Assembly: GCF_030733425.1 (NCBI RefSeq)
Contig: NZ_JASHIZ010000001.1
Coordinates: 1-64,000 of the forward strand
Direction of reading: 5' to 3'
Length of the DNA: 64,000 nt
From: Roseovarius sp. MMSF_3350
GTDB taxonomy: Bacteria > Pseudomonadota > Alphaproteobacteria > Rhodobacterales > Rhodobacteraceae
Part shown: one piece after another, positions 53,543-64,000 of the stretch
How the letters are laid out: the number at the start of each line of letters is the position of its first letter
Numbering within the stretch: the stretch's first letter is position 1
Position numbers and translations under genes: made by a program
The notes under the pieces: model-generated
Seen by the model: only the letters and a program-made list of their open reading frames with translations
Database searches by the model: none
Told to the model about the DNA's origin: nothing

Positions 53543-56203
53543 TCAGGGTTTCTGCGACAGCTCCTTCAGCTCGTAGATCAGATCCAGCGCCTCTTTCGGT
53601 GTCAGATGATCGGGCAGGATCTCACCCAGCCGCTTGTCGACGGCCGAATCCTGCGGTTTCGGCTGGGGTGCCGGTTGCGGTGTCATGGCAAATAGCGGCA
53701 GATCGTCGATGAAGGCCGTGCGCTTGCTTCCGCCTTCGCGTTCGCCCTTTTCAAGAGCGTCGAGCACCACGCGGGCGCGCTCGACCACCGCGGCCGGGAG
53801 CCCGGCCAGCTTGGCCACCTGCACGCCATAGCTTCGATCGGCCGCGCCGCGCCGCACCTCGTGCATGAAGATCACGTCGCCATCATGCTCCTTGACCGTG
53901 ACGGTCGCATTGTCGACTCGCTCCAGCTTGTCGCTAAGACGCGTGAGTTCGTGATAATGAGTGGCGAAAAGTGCGCGGCAACGGTTGGTTTCATGAAGAT
54001 GTTCCAATGTTGCCCAAGCGATGCTCAGCCCGTCATAAGTGGCCGTGCCACGCCCGATTTCGTCCAGGATCACCAGTGCCTTGTCATCGGCCTGATTCAG
54101 GATCGCGGCGGTTTCGACCATTTCGACCATGAAGGTCGAGCGGCCACGGGCTAGGTCATCAGAGGCACCCACGCGGCTGAACACTTGGCTGACAAGCCCG
54201 ATATGTGCACGCGTGGCCGGGACATAACTGCCCATCTGGGCAAGAACCGCGACAAGCGCGTTCTGGCGCAAAAAGGTCGACTTGCCCGCCATGTTCGGCC
54301 CGGTCAGCAGCCAGATATCGCTGATGTCTCCCAGCGCACAGTCATTCGCGATAAAGGGCGCACCGCCCTGAGACCGAAGGGCCGCCTCGACCACCGGGTG
54401 GCGGCCTGCCTCGATGTCGAGTGCGCGGCTTTCGTCGATCCGGGGTCGGCACCAATTTTCCGATCGGGCGAGATCGGCAAGACCAGCTGCGAGGTCAAAC
54501 TCCGCAAGAGACCGCGCGGCCAGTGATACCTCTCCGGATTTTGCCAGAATAGCGCCTTTGAGGCTATCGTAGAGCCGCTTTTCAATCTCGAGCGCGCGAC
54601 CGCCGGCATTGAGTATACGCGTTTCCATCTCGCTTAGTGGCACGGTAGTGAACCGCACCTGGTTGGCGGTGGTCTGGCGATGCTTGAAAGTTTCGTTGAG
54701 CGGTTCAGACAGCATCCTGTCGGCATGGGTTGCGGTGACTTCGACGAAATAGCCCAGCACGTTGTTGTGCTTGACCTTCAGGCTCTGGATGCCCGTCATC
54801 TTTGCATAGTCTGCCTGCATTCCGGCGATGACGCCGCGCCCTTCGTCCCGCAGTTTGCGCGCCTCGTCCAGCTCGGCATCGTAGCCATCGGCGATGAACC
54901 CTCCGTCGCGGGCGAGCAAAGGCGGCTCGGCGATCAGGGCTTCATCGAGTAGGTCGAGCAGCTCATTGTGGCCGGTCAGCGCAGCAGAGACCTCCCGAAG
55001 CGGTTTTGGCAGGTCTTGCCCCTCAAGCATCCGCGCAACCTCTGCGCTTTGCGCGAGGCCGTTACGAATGGCAGCAAGATCGCGGGGCCCGCCCCGGTCT
55101 AGCCCGAGGCGCGACAAGGCGCGGTCCAGGTCGGGAACTTTGCGTAGCGTTTCGCGCAGATCCTGGGCAAACCTCGGGTTCCCAACCATGAAGTCCACGC
55201 AATCAAGCCGATCCTGAACCACGGACAGTACGCGGCTGGGGCTGGAAATGCGCCGCTCGAGCAAGCGGCCGCCGCCGGCTGTGACGGTGCGGTCGATACA
55301 CGACAGCAGAGACCCCGCCCGCCCACCGGTCAGTGACTGGGTCAGTTCCAGGTTCCGGCGCGTGGCGGCATCGATCTGCATGACGCGCGCCTCATTCTCG
55401 CGCAAGGGCTTTTGCAGGAGCGGCAGCTTTCCCTTCTGGGTGATTTCCAGGTACTCGACAATCGCGCCCATTGCGGCAATCTCGGCGCGCTCGAATTGCC
55501 CGAACGCCTCGAGCGTGTTGACGTCGAACAAGGTGCAGAGCCGCTTTTCTGCGCCCGCGCTGTCGAATGCGGAGCGGCCAAGCGGGGTGATCGAAATGCC
55601 ATGTTCCTCGGCGATGTCGCGGAGGACAGCCTCGTCCCCATCGGCCACGATCAGTTCACTGGGTGCCAGACGGGCCAGCTCGGGCGACAGGCGCGGGCCG
55701 GTCAGCGGCATGACGTGAAACGCGCCGGTCGAGATATCGACCCAGGCCAGCGCAGAGCTTTCGCGTATCTTGGCAAAGGCTGTCAGGAAGTTGTGGCGGC
55801 GTGCCTCAAGCAGGCTTTCCTCGGTCAGGGTTCCGGGCGTCACCAGGCGCACCACGTCGCGTTTGACCACGGATTTCGAGCCGCGTTTCTTGGCCTCGGC
55901 GGGGTCTTCCATCTGTTCGCAAACGGCGACGCGAAAGCCCTTGCGGATGAGTGTCAGCAGGTAGCCTTCAGAGGAATGTACGGGCACGCCGCACATCGCG
56001 ATATCCTCGCCCAGATGTTTGCCGCGCTTGGTCAGCGCGATATCCAGTGCCTCGGCGGCGGCAACGGCGTCGTCGAAAAACAGCTCGTAGAAGTCACCCA
56101 TCCGGTAGAACAGAAGTGCGTTCTGGTACTGGGCTTTCAGTTCCAGGTATTGCGCCATCATCGGCGTCACGGCTGTTGTCGTGGATGCCAAACTGCCCCC
56201 CAT
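53543..56203 (-). CDS. mutS: DNA mismatch repair protein MutS
   Basis: This 886-residue protein begins with [35 protein letters not shown], including the mismatch-contact FYELF. The ATPase domain has [21 protein letters not shown] and [20 protein letters not shown], and the C-terminal HTH ends LKELSQKP. It recognises base mismatches and small loops. It stands alone here without mutL. Confidence 0.97.
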   Translation of the reverse strand: MGGSLASTTTAVTPMMAQYLELKAQYQNALLFYRMGDFYELFFDDAVAAAEALDIALTKRGKHLGEDIAMCGVPVHSSEGYLLTLIRKGFRVAVCEQMEDPAEAKKRGSKSVVKRDVVRLVTPGTLTEESLLEARRHNFLTAFAKIRESSALAWVDISTGAFHVMPLTGPRLSPELARLAPSELIVADGDEAVLRDIAEEHGISITPLGRSAFDSAGAEKRLCTLFDVNTLEAFGQFERAEIAAMGAIVEYLEITQKGKLPLLQKPLRENEARVMQIDAATRRNLELTQSLTGGRAGSLLSCIDRTVTAGGGRLLERRISSPSRVLSVVQDRLDCVDFMVGNPRFAQDLRETLRKVPDLDRALSRLGLDRGGPRDLAAIRNGLAQSAEVARMLEGQDLPKPLREVSAALTGHNELLDLLDEALIAEPPLLARDGGFIADGYDAELDEARKLRDEGRGVIAGMQADYAKMTGIQSLKVKHNNVLGYFVEVTATHADRMLSEPLNETFKHRQTTANQVRFTTVPLSEMETRILNAGGRALEIEKRLYDSLKGAILAKSGEVSLAARSLAEFDLAAGLADLARSENWCRPRIDESRALDIEAGRHPVVEAALRSQGGAPFIANDCALGDISDIWLLTGPNMAGKSTFLRQNALVAVLAQMGSYVPATRAHIGLVSQVFSRVGASDDLARGRSTFMVEMVETAAILNQADDKALVILDEIGRGTATYDGLSIAWATLEHLHETNRCRALFATHYHELTRLSDKLERVDNATVTVKEHDGDVIFMHEVRRGAADRSYGVQVAKLAGLPAAVVERARVVLDALEKGEREGGSKRTAFIDDLPLFAMTPQPAPQPKPQDSAVDKRLGEILPDHLTPKEALDLIYELKELSQKP

Positions 56204-56316
56204 AGGCTTTGGCGGGCAGCTTACAAATCACGGGCGGGGGGTAAAAGGCAAAAGCGAAGCAAGGCTTGAAAACCACACCAAAGCGCGGAACTAGTGCGTA
56301 GCGAGGGAGGGACAGG

Positions 56317-57225
56317 ATGATCTTCAACCTGGGTTCGATCAATATTGACTATGTGTACGACGTACCGCACCTGCCACAGCCAGGCGAGACGCTGGCGGCG
56401 ACCTCGATGGCAACCGGGCTGGGGGGAAAGGGCGCCAATATGTCGGTGGCCATCGCCAGGGCCGGAGGAAGGGTGCGCCATATCGGCGCCGTCGGGCCCG
56501 ACGGTGCTTGGGCGAAAAAACGGCTGGCGGAATACGGGATAGACATCGAATACATAGCAGATGCCGAGATCCCGACAGGACATGCGATCATCAATGTCGA
56601 CCGCCAAGGGGAAAATGTCATCGTGATTTTCCCGGGCGCCAACCACAGGCAATCGGACCGGGCAATTGCCGCTTCGCTGGACGATGCGCGCGAGGGTGAC
56701 CTTCTGGTGTTTCAGAACGAAACCAACGGTAAGGAATTTGCCGTGGCGCAGGCTCGAAAAAGAGGATTGCGAGTGATGTATGTACCGGCGCCCTACGACG
56801 AAAACACGGTCGAGGGGTTCCTTGCACAGACGCATATCCTGGTGCTGAACGAGATGGAGTTCGGCCAGATGATGCAGGCCAGCGGGCGGGACATGACAAC
56901 GCTTGGGGTGGAAGCCATCGTCGTGACACGCGGTGCGGCAGGGGCCGTGCTACTGGAAGAAAGTGCGGGCTGGTCGGAACGAAACTTCCCGGCACCGAAG
57001 GTCGACGCGGTCGATACGACAGGCGCCGGCGATACGTTCGCGGGCTATTTTGCCGCCGGATTGGACGCCGGGCTGCCGGCCGAACAGGCAGTTGAGCGCG
57101 CCGTCTGCGCCTCGGCGTTGAAAGTCACACGCCGCGGGACGACAGAGGCGATCCCGTCGCTGGCGGAGGTTCATGCCTTCTGGGGTCAGGACCCGATAAA
57201 CGGTGCGTCGTCGCCCCAAATCTGA
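56317..57225 (+). CDS. Ribokinase-family (PfkB) sugar kinase
   Basis: This 302-residue protein has IFNLGSINIDYVYDVPHLPQPGETL at the N-terminus, GGKGANMSVAIARAGG (PfkB signature 1) and VDAVDTTGAGDTFAGYF (signature 2, with the catalytic Asp). It is closest in pattern to ribokinase, but the substrate is not certain and no ribose transport genes are near. Its last 40 bases overlap the 3' end of the convergent msrA. Confidence 0.85.
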   Translation: MIFNLGSINIDYVYDVPHLPQPGETLAATSMATGLGGKGANMSVAIARAGGRVRHIGAVGPDGAWAKKRLAEYGIDIEYIADAEIPTGHAIINVDRQGENVIVIFPGANHRQSDRAIAASLDDAREGDLLVFQNETNGKEFAVAQARKRGLRVMYVPAPYDENTVEGFLAQTHILVLNEMEFGQMMQASGRDMTTLGVEAIVVTRGAAGAVLLEESAGWSERNFPAPKVDAVDTTGAGDTFAGYFAAGLDAGLPAEQAVERAVCASALKVTRRGTTEAIPSLAEVHAFWGQDPINGASSPQI

Positions 57226-57848
57226 CGGATGCGTGCGTCGCGGCCACACGCCTCGCGATATGCCTTGTAGGCCTTGGCCTGGGTTTTCGGACCGAAGCGC
57301 GTGATGATCAGGCGGTCCCCCTTGTAGTAATCCTGGTGATACTCCTCCGCTTCATAGAAATCCGAGGCGGGCAGGATCGGCGTGACGATATCTTGGCTTA
57401 GGGCGGCAGCGGCCTTGGCCTTGGCTGTCTTTGCCGCCTCTTCCTCGGCCGCACCATCGACAAAGATCGCGGTGCGATAACTGTCGCCCCGGTCGCAGAA
57501 CTGGCCGCCGGCGTCGGTCGGGTCGACCGAGCGGAAGAAGAGCGACAACAGCTCTTCACGGCTGACTTGTGAAGGATCGTATTCGATCTGCACCGCCTCG
57601 TAATGACCTGTCCCGCCGCGCACGACCTGCTTGTATGTGGGGTTTTCCACGGTGCCGCCAGTGTATCCCGAGATGACCTCGCTGACGCCCTGGACGGATT
57701 CGAAATCCGCCTCGACGCACCAGAAGCAGCCGCCGGCCACGGTCAGCGTCTCCGTCTCTGCGGCTTTAGCGGCGTTTGTCTGAATGCCAAAGCCGATGGC
57801 GATGGATATGGCGAGCACGGTCGCCTTGATGTTCCGCAGATGCTTCAT
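57186..57848 (-). CDS. msrA: Peptide methionine sulfoxide reductase MsrA, exported
   Basis: This 220-residue protein has an N-terminal signal peptide (about 1-29, cleavage probably after AAKAA), then VAGGCFWCVEADFESVQGVSEVISGYTGG with the catalytic Cys in GCFWC. The presence of a signal peptide points to repair of periplasmic methionine-S-sulfoxide rather than cytosolic proteins. GGGAGG precedes the ATG at 57848. The gene ends inside the last 40 bases of the ribokinase-like gene on the other strand. Confidence 0.92.
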   Translation of the reverse strand: MKHLRNIKATVLAISIAIGFGIQTNAAKAAETETLTVAGGCFWCVEADFESVQGVSEVISGYTGGTVENPTYKQVVRGGTGHYEAVQIEYDPSQVSREELLSLFFRSVDPTDAGGQFCDRGDSYRTAIFVDGAAEEEAAKTAKAKAAAALSQDIVTPILPASDFYEAEEYHQDYYKGDRLIITRFGPKTQAKAYKAYREACGRDARIRQIWGDDAPFIGS

Positions 57849-58029
57849 GGCACAGCCTCCCTGTTCTGACGACCAAACTGCCGCGGTTGTGCAACCGTTC
57901 CAATTCACCTCGGCGTGAGGTCACGCGCCGGTGATGCGAATTTACCCCTTGGCACCGAAATTGCCTGTTCCTAGCGTGTGCTGAAACAAATCGCGCGGCG
58001 GTTTGTAACAAAGCGAAAGGGCGACGGGC

Positions 58030-58938
58030 ATGGCAGAGCATCAGACGACACACCAGGCGGAAGAGGATGCGCGGAACGAAGAGGTCCTGATCTGGCTGAA
58101 CGGGCGGATCGTGCCGAGGGCAGAAGCGCTTGTCAGTGTCTATGACAGCGGCTTCATGCTGGGCGACGGGGTGTGGGAAGGTCTGCGGCTGTATGACGGG
58201 ACGTGGGCCTTTGTCGATGAGCATCTTGATCGCTTGTTCGAGGCGGCGAAGGCGATCGACCTGGATATCGGCCTGTCGCGCGAGGAGGTGTTGCAGGCCC
58301 TTCTGGACACGCAGAACGCCAACCAGATGACGAGTGACACGCACGCACGCCTGATGGTGACGCGGGGCATCAAGACGCGACCTTTCCAACACCCAAGCCT
58401 GTCGCGGCAGGGGCCGACGATCACGATCATCATGGAGCATTCACGACCCAAGATCGCGCGGCCGATACGATTGGCCACGGTGCCGCATATCCGGGGCCTG
58501 CCGATGACGCAGGACCCGAAGCTGAATTCCCATTCCAAGCTCAACTGCATCCTGGCCTGCATCGCCGCGGAAAAAGCGGGAGCGGACGAAGCCCTGATGC
58601 TGGATGTGCATGGTTTCGTGAACACGACTAATGCGTGCAATTTCTTTATCGTTCGTAAAGGGGCCGTTTGGACCTCGACCGGCGACTATTGCATGAACGG
58701 GATCACGCGGCAGAAAGTCATCGATCTATGCCGGGAAAACGACATGCCGGTTTTCGAGCGGAATTACTCGTTGGTGGATACCTATGGTGCCGACGAGGCG
58801 TTTCTGACCGGCACGTTCGGCGCGCAGACGCCGGTGAGCGAGATCGACGGCCGGCCCATTGGCGATGGCGAAGCCGGGCCGGTGACGCGGCGGATCCAGG
58901 GGCTTTACAAGGACCTGATCGCGAAGGAATGCGCCTGA
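58030..58938 (+). CDS. Class-IV aminotransferase-like protein with altered PLP site
   Basis: This 302-residue protein has the fold-type IV pattern: LIWLNGRIVPRAEALVSVYDSGFMLGDGVWEGLRLYDG at the start, Arg-rich MVTRGIKTRPFQ, and a probable PLP lysine at Lys170 (NSHSKLNCIL). In the usual G-x-V-T-E-G-x-x-x-N motif the glutamate that contacts the PLP ring nitrogen is replaced: here it reads GFVNTTNACN, with Thr199 in the Glu position. It may therefore not act as an ordinary branched-chain or D-amino-acid transaminase. Its stop overlaps the ATG of a sulfotransferase-like gene by one base. Confidence 0.75.
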   Translation: MAEHQTTHQAEEDARNEEVLIWLNGRIVPRAEALVSVYDSGFMLGDGVWEGLRLYDGTWAFVDEHLDRLFEAAKAIDLDIGLSREEVLQALLDTQNANQMTSDTHARLMVTRGIKTRPFQHPSLSRQGPTITIIMEHSRPKIARPIRLATVPHIRGLPMTQDPKLNSHSKLNCILACIAAEKAGADEALMLDVHGFVNTTNACNFFIVRKGAVWTSTGDYCMNGITRQKVIDLCRENDMPVFERNYSLVDTYGADEAFLTGTFGAQTPVSEIDGRPIGDGEAGPVTRRIQGLYKDLIAKECA

Positions 58939-59669
58939 TGCGGATCGCGATGTGGTCGGGGCCGCGCAACCTGTCGACGGCGATGATGTATGCCTTCGCG
59001 GCGCGCGGGGATTGCGCCGTGATCGACGAGCCGTTCTATGCGGCCTACCTGACGAAGACGGGTCTGGAGCACCCGATGCGGGACGAGATCATTGCCTCGC
59101 AACCGAGTGAACCGGCGGAGGTGATCGCCGGGCTAATGGGGCCTATCCCACGGGGAAAGCAGCATTTTTACCATAAGCACATGGCGCAGCACATGATAGA
59201 CGGCGTGCCGCGCGACTGGATCCGGGACGTGGTGAACGTGTTCCTGATCCGCCATCCGGCGCGGGTGGTGGCGAGCTTCTCGGCCAAGTATGAAAAGCCC
59301 ACGCTGGACGATATCGGGTTTCGTCAGCAGGCGGAGTTGTTCGACCAGGTCAAGGCGCTGGGCGGCGATCCGGTGGTGATCGACAGCGCCGATATTCGGC
59401 GCGATCCCGAAGGCCACTTGCGGGCCTTGTGCGAACGGATCGGGCTGGACTGGACGCCGGACATGTTGCACTGGCCCAAGGGCGGGCACGCGGATGATGG
59501 GGTTTGGGCCAGCCACTGGTACGGGGCCGTGCACGGCTCGACCGGGTTCGCGCCGGCCGAGGGTGATGTGCCGGAATTGACCGGGTGGAAGGCTGATTTA
59601 TCGGCGGCCGCGATGCCCTATTACGAGGCGTTGCGCGGGGAAGCGGTTAAGGCACCGTTGCAGGGTTAA
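58938..59669 (+). CDS. Sulfotransferase-like P-loop protein
   Basis: This 243-residue protein begins RIAMWSGPRNLSTAMMYAFAARGDC, where SGPRNLST looks like the PAPS 5'-phosphosulfate loop. NVFLIRHPARVVASFSAKYE matches the 3'-phosphate site. It lies in the sulfotransferase fold; the acceptor is unknown. I start at the ATG at 58938, which shares a base with the upstream stop and has AAGGA 9 bases ahead. The frame is open further upstream, but only as a shadow of the aminotransferase gene. The two genes are probably translated together. Confidence 0.75.
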   Translation: MRIAMWSGPRNLSTAMMYAFAARGDCAVIDEPFYAAYLTKTGLEHPMRDEIIASQPSEPAEVIAGLMGPIPRGKQHFYHKHMAQHMIDGVPRDWIRDVVNVFLIRHPARVVASFSAKYEKPTLDDIGFRQQAELFDQVKALGGDPVVIDSADIRRDPEGHLRALCERIGLDWTPDMLHWPKGGHADDGVWASHWYGAVHGSTGFAPAEGDVPELTGWKADLSAAAMPYYEALRGEAVKAPLQG

Positions 59670-59695
59670 CGGGCGAATCAGGGTCGATAATGGCA

Positions 59696-59744
59696 CGTCG
59701 GTATCGCGTCGGTATTTCAGTGGTATTCCGACGGCGCCATTTTC
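59696..59744 (-). repeat. ATACCGAC element, copy B
   Basis: Read on the minus strand it matches 33964-34012 at 44 of 49 positions, with the same order: one inverted octamer (GTCGGAAT), a third ATACC and two ATACCGAC copies at 11-base spacing. It lies between convergent genes, so it cannot be an ordinary promoter element for either. Confidence 0.75.
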
Positions 59745-59761
59745 GCAGGACTCCGTGGTGA

Positions 59762-59788
59762 ACGGGCCGAACGTTCGTCGGCCCGTTT
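59762..59788. terminator. Hairpin between the sulfotransferase-like gene and argG
   Basis: A perfect 10-bp stem (AACGGGCCGA with TCGGCCCGTT) closes a 7-base loop in the gap between convergent genes. It can act on both strands. No T-run is present beyond the stem. Confidence 0.55.
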
Positions 59789-59800
59789 GGGCCGCCTTGC

Positions 59801-61027
<1,227 letters not shown>

Positions 61028-61134
61028 CTTGGTACCCCTTTGCATGATGTTGCAGGGGCGATTACCGGGTTTTCACAGGCGGGGCAAGGCGGCGGAGGCT
61101 TGCCACGCGGGCCGCGATGGGCGAAGGACGAGGC

Positions 61135-62370
61135 ATGAGCGATTTCAGAACCAGGGCCCGGGCCGCCGAGGCCGAAATGCGGCACGTCTTCGAGCCGACG
61201 CCGTTGCAGCGCAATGCGCACCTGTCGGACAAGTACGGCGCCGAGGTGTACCTGAAGCGCGAGGATCTGAGCCCGGTGCGCAGCTACAAGCTGCGCGGGG
61301 CGTTCAATGCCATGCGCAAGGTGATGGCGGCGGGCGAGGATGCGCCGGTGTTCGTTTGTGCCAGTGCCGGGAACCATGCGCAGGGCGTGGCCTTCATGTG
61401 CCGGCATTTCGGGGTGAAGGGCGTGATCTTCATGCCGGTGACGACGCCACAGCAGAAGATTGGGCAGACGCGCAAGTTTGGCGGTGACGCGGTGACGATC
61501 CGCATGGTTGGAGACTATTTCGACGATACGCTGGCGCAGGCGCAGGGGTATTGCACCGAGGTCGGCGGGCATTTCCTGTCGCCGTTCGACGATGAGGACG
61601 TGATCGAGGGGCAGGCCTCGGTCGCGGTGGAGATCGAGGCGCAATTGGGCGCGGTGCCTGACCGGATCGTTTTGCCGGTAGGTGGCGGAGGATTGTCGTC
61701 GGGCGTGCGCAGTTACTTCGGGCCGGAGGCGAACATGGTGTTCGTGGAGCCGGTGGGCGGTGCTTGTCTTGCGGCCGCGGTGGAAGCCGGGGAGCCTGTG
61801 CGGCTGAAATCCGTGAACACCTTTGCCGACGGGGCGGCGGTGGCGCAGATCGGGGCGCGGACGTTTGAACGGTTGCGCGATGTGGATCCGGCCAACGTGA
61901 TTGCCGTCGCCGAGGATCGGGTCTGCACGACCATGCTGGAGATGTTGAACATCGAAGGCATGGTTCTGGAACCGGCAGGCGCGTTGGCGGTGGATGCGTT
62001 GAAGGACCTGGATGTGATCCCAGGCGAGACGATCGTGTGCGTGACCTCGGGTGGGAATTTCGATTTCGAACGCCTTCCGGAGGTAAAGGAACGGGCGCAG
62101 CGGTTCGCCGGGCTGAAGAAATACTTCGTGCTGCGGATGCCGCAGCGGCCCGGAGCGCTGAAGGATTTCCTGACGATCCTGGGGCCGGAGGACGATATCG
62201 CGCGGTTTGAGTACCTGAAGAAATCGGCGCGCAACTTCGGCTCGGTCCTGATCGGGATCGAGACGAGCGATGCCGCCAATTTCGAGCGGATCGAGGCAGA
62301 GATGACCGCCGGCGGGTTCGAGCACCGCGACATCACCAATGACCAGATCCTTGCGGAATTCCTAATCTGA
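61135..62370 (+). CDS. ilvA: Threonine ammonia-lyase
   Basis: This 411-residue protein has the PLP lysine Lys52 in SYKLRGAFNAM, PVGGGGLSSG for phosphate binding, and a C-terminal ACT-like regulatory part (YFVLRMPQRPGALKDFLTIL). With about 410 residues and a single ACT-like domain it belongs to the shorter biosynthetic IlvA type. It makes 2-oxobutanoate for isoleucine. The start at 61135 is preceded by AAGGACGAGG. Its last nine bases overlap the end of the convergent Hpt gene. Confidence 0.93.
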   Translation: MSDFRTRARAAEAEMRHVFEPTPLQRNAHLSDKYGAEVYLKREDLSPVRSYKLRGAFNAMRKVMAAGEDAPVFVCASAGNHAQGVAFMCRHFGVKGVIFMPVTTPQQKIGQTRKFGGDAVTIRMVGDYFDDTLAQAQGYCTEVGGHFLSPFDDEDVIEGQASVAVEIEAQLGAVPDRIVLPVGGGGLSSGVRSYFGPEANMVFVEPVGGACLAAAVEAGEPVRLKSVNTFADGAAVAQIGARTFERLRDVDPANVIAVAEDRVCTTMLEMLNIEGMVLEPAGALAVDALKDLDVIPGETIVCVTSGGNFDFERLPEVKERAQRFAGLKKYFVLRMPQRPGALKDFLTILGPEDDIARFEYLKKSARNFGSVLIGIETSDAANFERIEAEMTAGGFEHRDITNDQILAEFLI

Positions 62371-62694
62371 GGTGAGGCGGGGCAGTTCGCCCAGGAACTC
62401 GGTCTTGGACGAGGTGTAGGTCTCGACGATATGGGCAAGGTCGATATCTGTGGCGTCGCCGCGCGCGGCCGTGAGCTCGCCATCCTTGCAGAGCCTGGAA
62501 AAATCGTCGAAGCCGAGGTTGAGGGCGCTGCCCTTGAGGAAATGCAGCTTGGCCTCGAGCGTTTCGGGCGCGGGATTGGCGCGAAGCTCGGCGATCTCTT
62601 CCTCGACCTCCTCAAGGAAGATCTCGACCACCTCGTCGAAATCCTCGGCCCCGATTTCGTCGCGCAGCTGTGTGACGCGGTTCCAATCGATCAT
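62362..62694 (-). CDS. Histidine phosphotransfer (Hpt) protein
   Basis: This 110-residue, all-helical protein has the Hpt motif LHFLKGSALNLGF with phospho-accepting His51. It would pass phosphate between a hybrid kinase and a receiver. A receiver-SpoIIE phosphatase gene is divergent, starting 143 bases away, and is the obvious candidate partner. No kinase gene is in the window. Confidence 0.88.
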   Translation of the reverse strand: MIDWNRVTQLRDEIGAEDFDEVVEIFLEEVEEEIAELRANPAPETLEAKLHFLKGSALNLGFDDFSRLCKDGELTAARGDATDIDLAHIVETYTSSKTEFLGELPRLTSD

Positions 62695-62732
62695 GGCATC
62701 CTCCTTTGTCCCGGACGCTAGGCGTGGCGGGA

Positions 62733-62747
62733 TTAAGGGTGGGTGAA
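62733..62747. promoter_or_regulatory. CtrA-like site, one mismatch
   Basis: TTAA, seven bases, TGAA lies in the divergent gap between the Hpt and receiver-phosphatase genes. A weaker TTAG-N7-TTTA follows at 62761-62775. Both depart from TTAA-N7-TTAA, so binding is uncertain. Confidence 0.25.
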
Positions 62748-62836
62748 GGATGGGGGCGAATTAGACGGCATTTTAGGCTTCACAAGGCATTAAGAGGCGC
62801 GTGGTTGCATATGGGCGAAAACACATAGGCAAGACC

Positions 62837-64000
62837 GTGTCGGCCCAGCCCAGCAAGGCGATAGATCCGCCGCCCGATCAGATGAGCATACGCCGTGTGC
62901 TGGTTGTCGATGACAGCCGGTTGCAGCGGCGCATCATCAACGCGGCCCTGTCGCGGCTGGGGCTGGACGTGGTCGAGGCGGGGTCGGGGACCGAGGCCCT
63001 GACGATTTGCGAGGCGGCGCCGCCGGACCTTGTGATCAGTGACTGGATGATGCCGGGGATGAACGGGCTGGAGTTGTGCCGCGCGTTCCGGGCGCTGCCG
63101 CGTGAGGATTACGGGTATTTCATCCTGGTGACCTCGAAAAGCGAGAAGGAGGAGGTGGCGCTGGGCCTAGATGCCGGCGCGGACGATTTCCTGACCAAGC
63201 CGATCAATCCCGGCGAACTGCGGGCGCGGATCGCGGCGGGGGACCGGATCGTGCGGATGCAGCGGGAGCTGAGCGAGACGAACCGGCTGGTGCGCGAAAC
63301 ACTGGCGGAATTGCAGGGGCTTTACGATTCGCTGGACAGTGACCTGATCGAGGCGAAGAAGCTGCAACAGTCCCTGATTTCCGAACGCTACCGCGAGTTT
63401 GGCCCGGCGCAGGTGTCGTTGCTGTTGCGCTCTGCGGCGCATGTGGGCGGCGACCTTGTAGGGGTCTTTCCGGTCAGCGAGACGCGGATCGGTCTGTATG
63501 CGATCGACGTGTCGGGGCATGGCGTGAGTTCGGCGCTGATGACCGCACGGCTGGCGGGGTATCTGTCGGCCACTTCGCCAGAGCAGAACGTGGCGCTGGC
63601 GCATGGTCCGGACGGGTTCCTGCCTCGGCCGCCCGACGAGGTGCTGGCGGACCTGAACCAGATGTTTCTGAGTGAAATAGAGACTGAGTTGTATTTTACG
63701 ATGTTGCTGGCCGATGCGGATCTGGCGACCGGGCGCGTGACCATGGCACAGGCGGGGCATCCTAGCCCGGCCATCCAGCGCGCTGATGGGCGCGTCGAGA
63801 TCGAAGGCCCCGGGGGATTGCCCGTAGGCCTGATCGATGGCGCAACCTATGAACGGTTCGACGTGCAGCTTTATCCCGGTGATCGGTTGTTCCTGCATTC
63901 CGACGGGGTGGACGAATGCGCGGATGGTACGGGCACGCTGTTGGGCGAGGACGGTGTGCGGCGCATTCTACAGGAGCTGCGGCAGACCGAAGGCATGGCG
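62837..64000 (+). CDS. Receiver-SpoIIE (PP2C) phosphatase, cut by window end
   Basis: The reading frame runs open to the last base (388 codons seen, no stop). A receiver domain (about 18-140) has Asp25-Asp26, phospho-acceptor Asp69 (VISDWMMPG) and Lys121 (FLTKP). A coiled-coil linker (about 145-185) leads to a SpoIIE/PP2C phosphatase domain with GGDLVGVF, IDVSGHGVSSALMTA and FLHSDGVDEC. The architecture matches RbaY of Rhodobacter capsulatus, which acts in a partner-switching pathway controlling gene transfer agent output. The start is GTG at 62837; an ATG at 62882 is possible. Confidence 0.85.
   Translation, partial: MSAQPSKAIDPPPDQMSIRRVLVVDDSRLQRRIINAALSRLGLDVVEAGSGTEALTICEAAPPDLVISDWMMPGMNGLELCRAFRALPREDYGYFILVTSKSEKEEVALGLDAGADDFLTKPINPGELRARIAAGDRIVRMQRELSETNRLVRETLAELQGLYDSLDSDLIEAKKLQQSLISERYREFGPAQVSLLLRSAAHVGGDLVGVFPVSETRIGLYAIDVSGHGVSSALMTARLAGYLSATSPEQNVALAHGPDGFLPRPPDEVLADLNQMFLSEIETELYFTMLLADADLATGRVTMAQAGHPSPAIQRADGRVEIEGPGGLPVGLIDGATYERFDVQLYPGDRLFLHSDGVDECADGTGTLLGEDGVRRILQELRQTEGMA

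Overview
The window reads as the replication-origin region of an alphaproteobacterial chromosome, most likely a member of the Rhodobacterales (roseobacter group). The support is the block maf-aroE-coaE-dnaQ-secB on one side and hemJ-rho-mnmE-mnmG-rsmG-parA-parB on the other, a complete RegB/SenC/RegA redox regulatory set, the AmgK/MurU cell-wall recycling pair, AddAB instead of RecBCD, and generally high GC with many 4-base ATGA overlaps between genes. No rRNA, tRNA, CRISPR array or insertion sequence was recognised.

Layout. 0-7.5 kb: a tightly coupled eight-gene operon with four glycosyltransferases, an acyl-CoA-dehydrogenase-like flavoprotein, a PIG-L/LmbE deacetylase, a NodS-like methyltransferase and a DUF892 ferritin-like protein. 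It is the best candidate here for an undescribed system. 7.5-12 kb: small stress-type genes (tail-anchored protein, SDR, zinc alcohol dehydrogenase, SRPBCC protein, BON protein). Four gene starts in 0-12 kb carry GGAAC-N16/17-(G/T)GTT motifs that resemble promoters of the alphaproteobacterial general stress sigma factor EcfG. 12-18 kb: ahcY, an HD hydrolase, a GNAT enzyme and regA-senC / regB. 18-28.6 kb: a PAS protein behind a perfect CtrA-type site, then the overlapping run tsaE-amgK-murU-addB-addA, then trxA. 28.9-32 kb: hslV, a membrane protein, hslU. 32-33.9 kb: a visibly AT-richer OLD-type ATPase/TOPRIM nuclease, probably acquired. 34-41.5 kb: an MFS transporter, smr-mltA-tim44, fxsA, secB, dnaQ, coaE, aroE, maf.

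41.55-41.96 kb is a 400-base AT-rich gap with a perfect DnaA box, flanked by genes that point away from it on both sides; I call it as the probable oriC. Two perfect 16-bp parS palindromes lie inside coding sequence, at the start of mnmG and near the start of rsmG, just upstream of parAB. Further right: hemW-rdgB-rph, hrcA-grpE, mutS, a ribokinase-family kinase, an exported MsrA, an unusual class-IV aminotransferase coupled to a sulfotransferase-like gene, argG, ilvA, an Hpt protein, and a receiver-SpoIIE phosphatase cut by the window end.

At a smaller scale, a 49-base element with three copies of the octamer ATACCGAC (one inverted, two direct) occurs twice, 25.7 kb apart and in opposite orientation, in two unrelated intergenic gaps.
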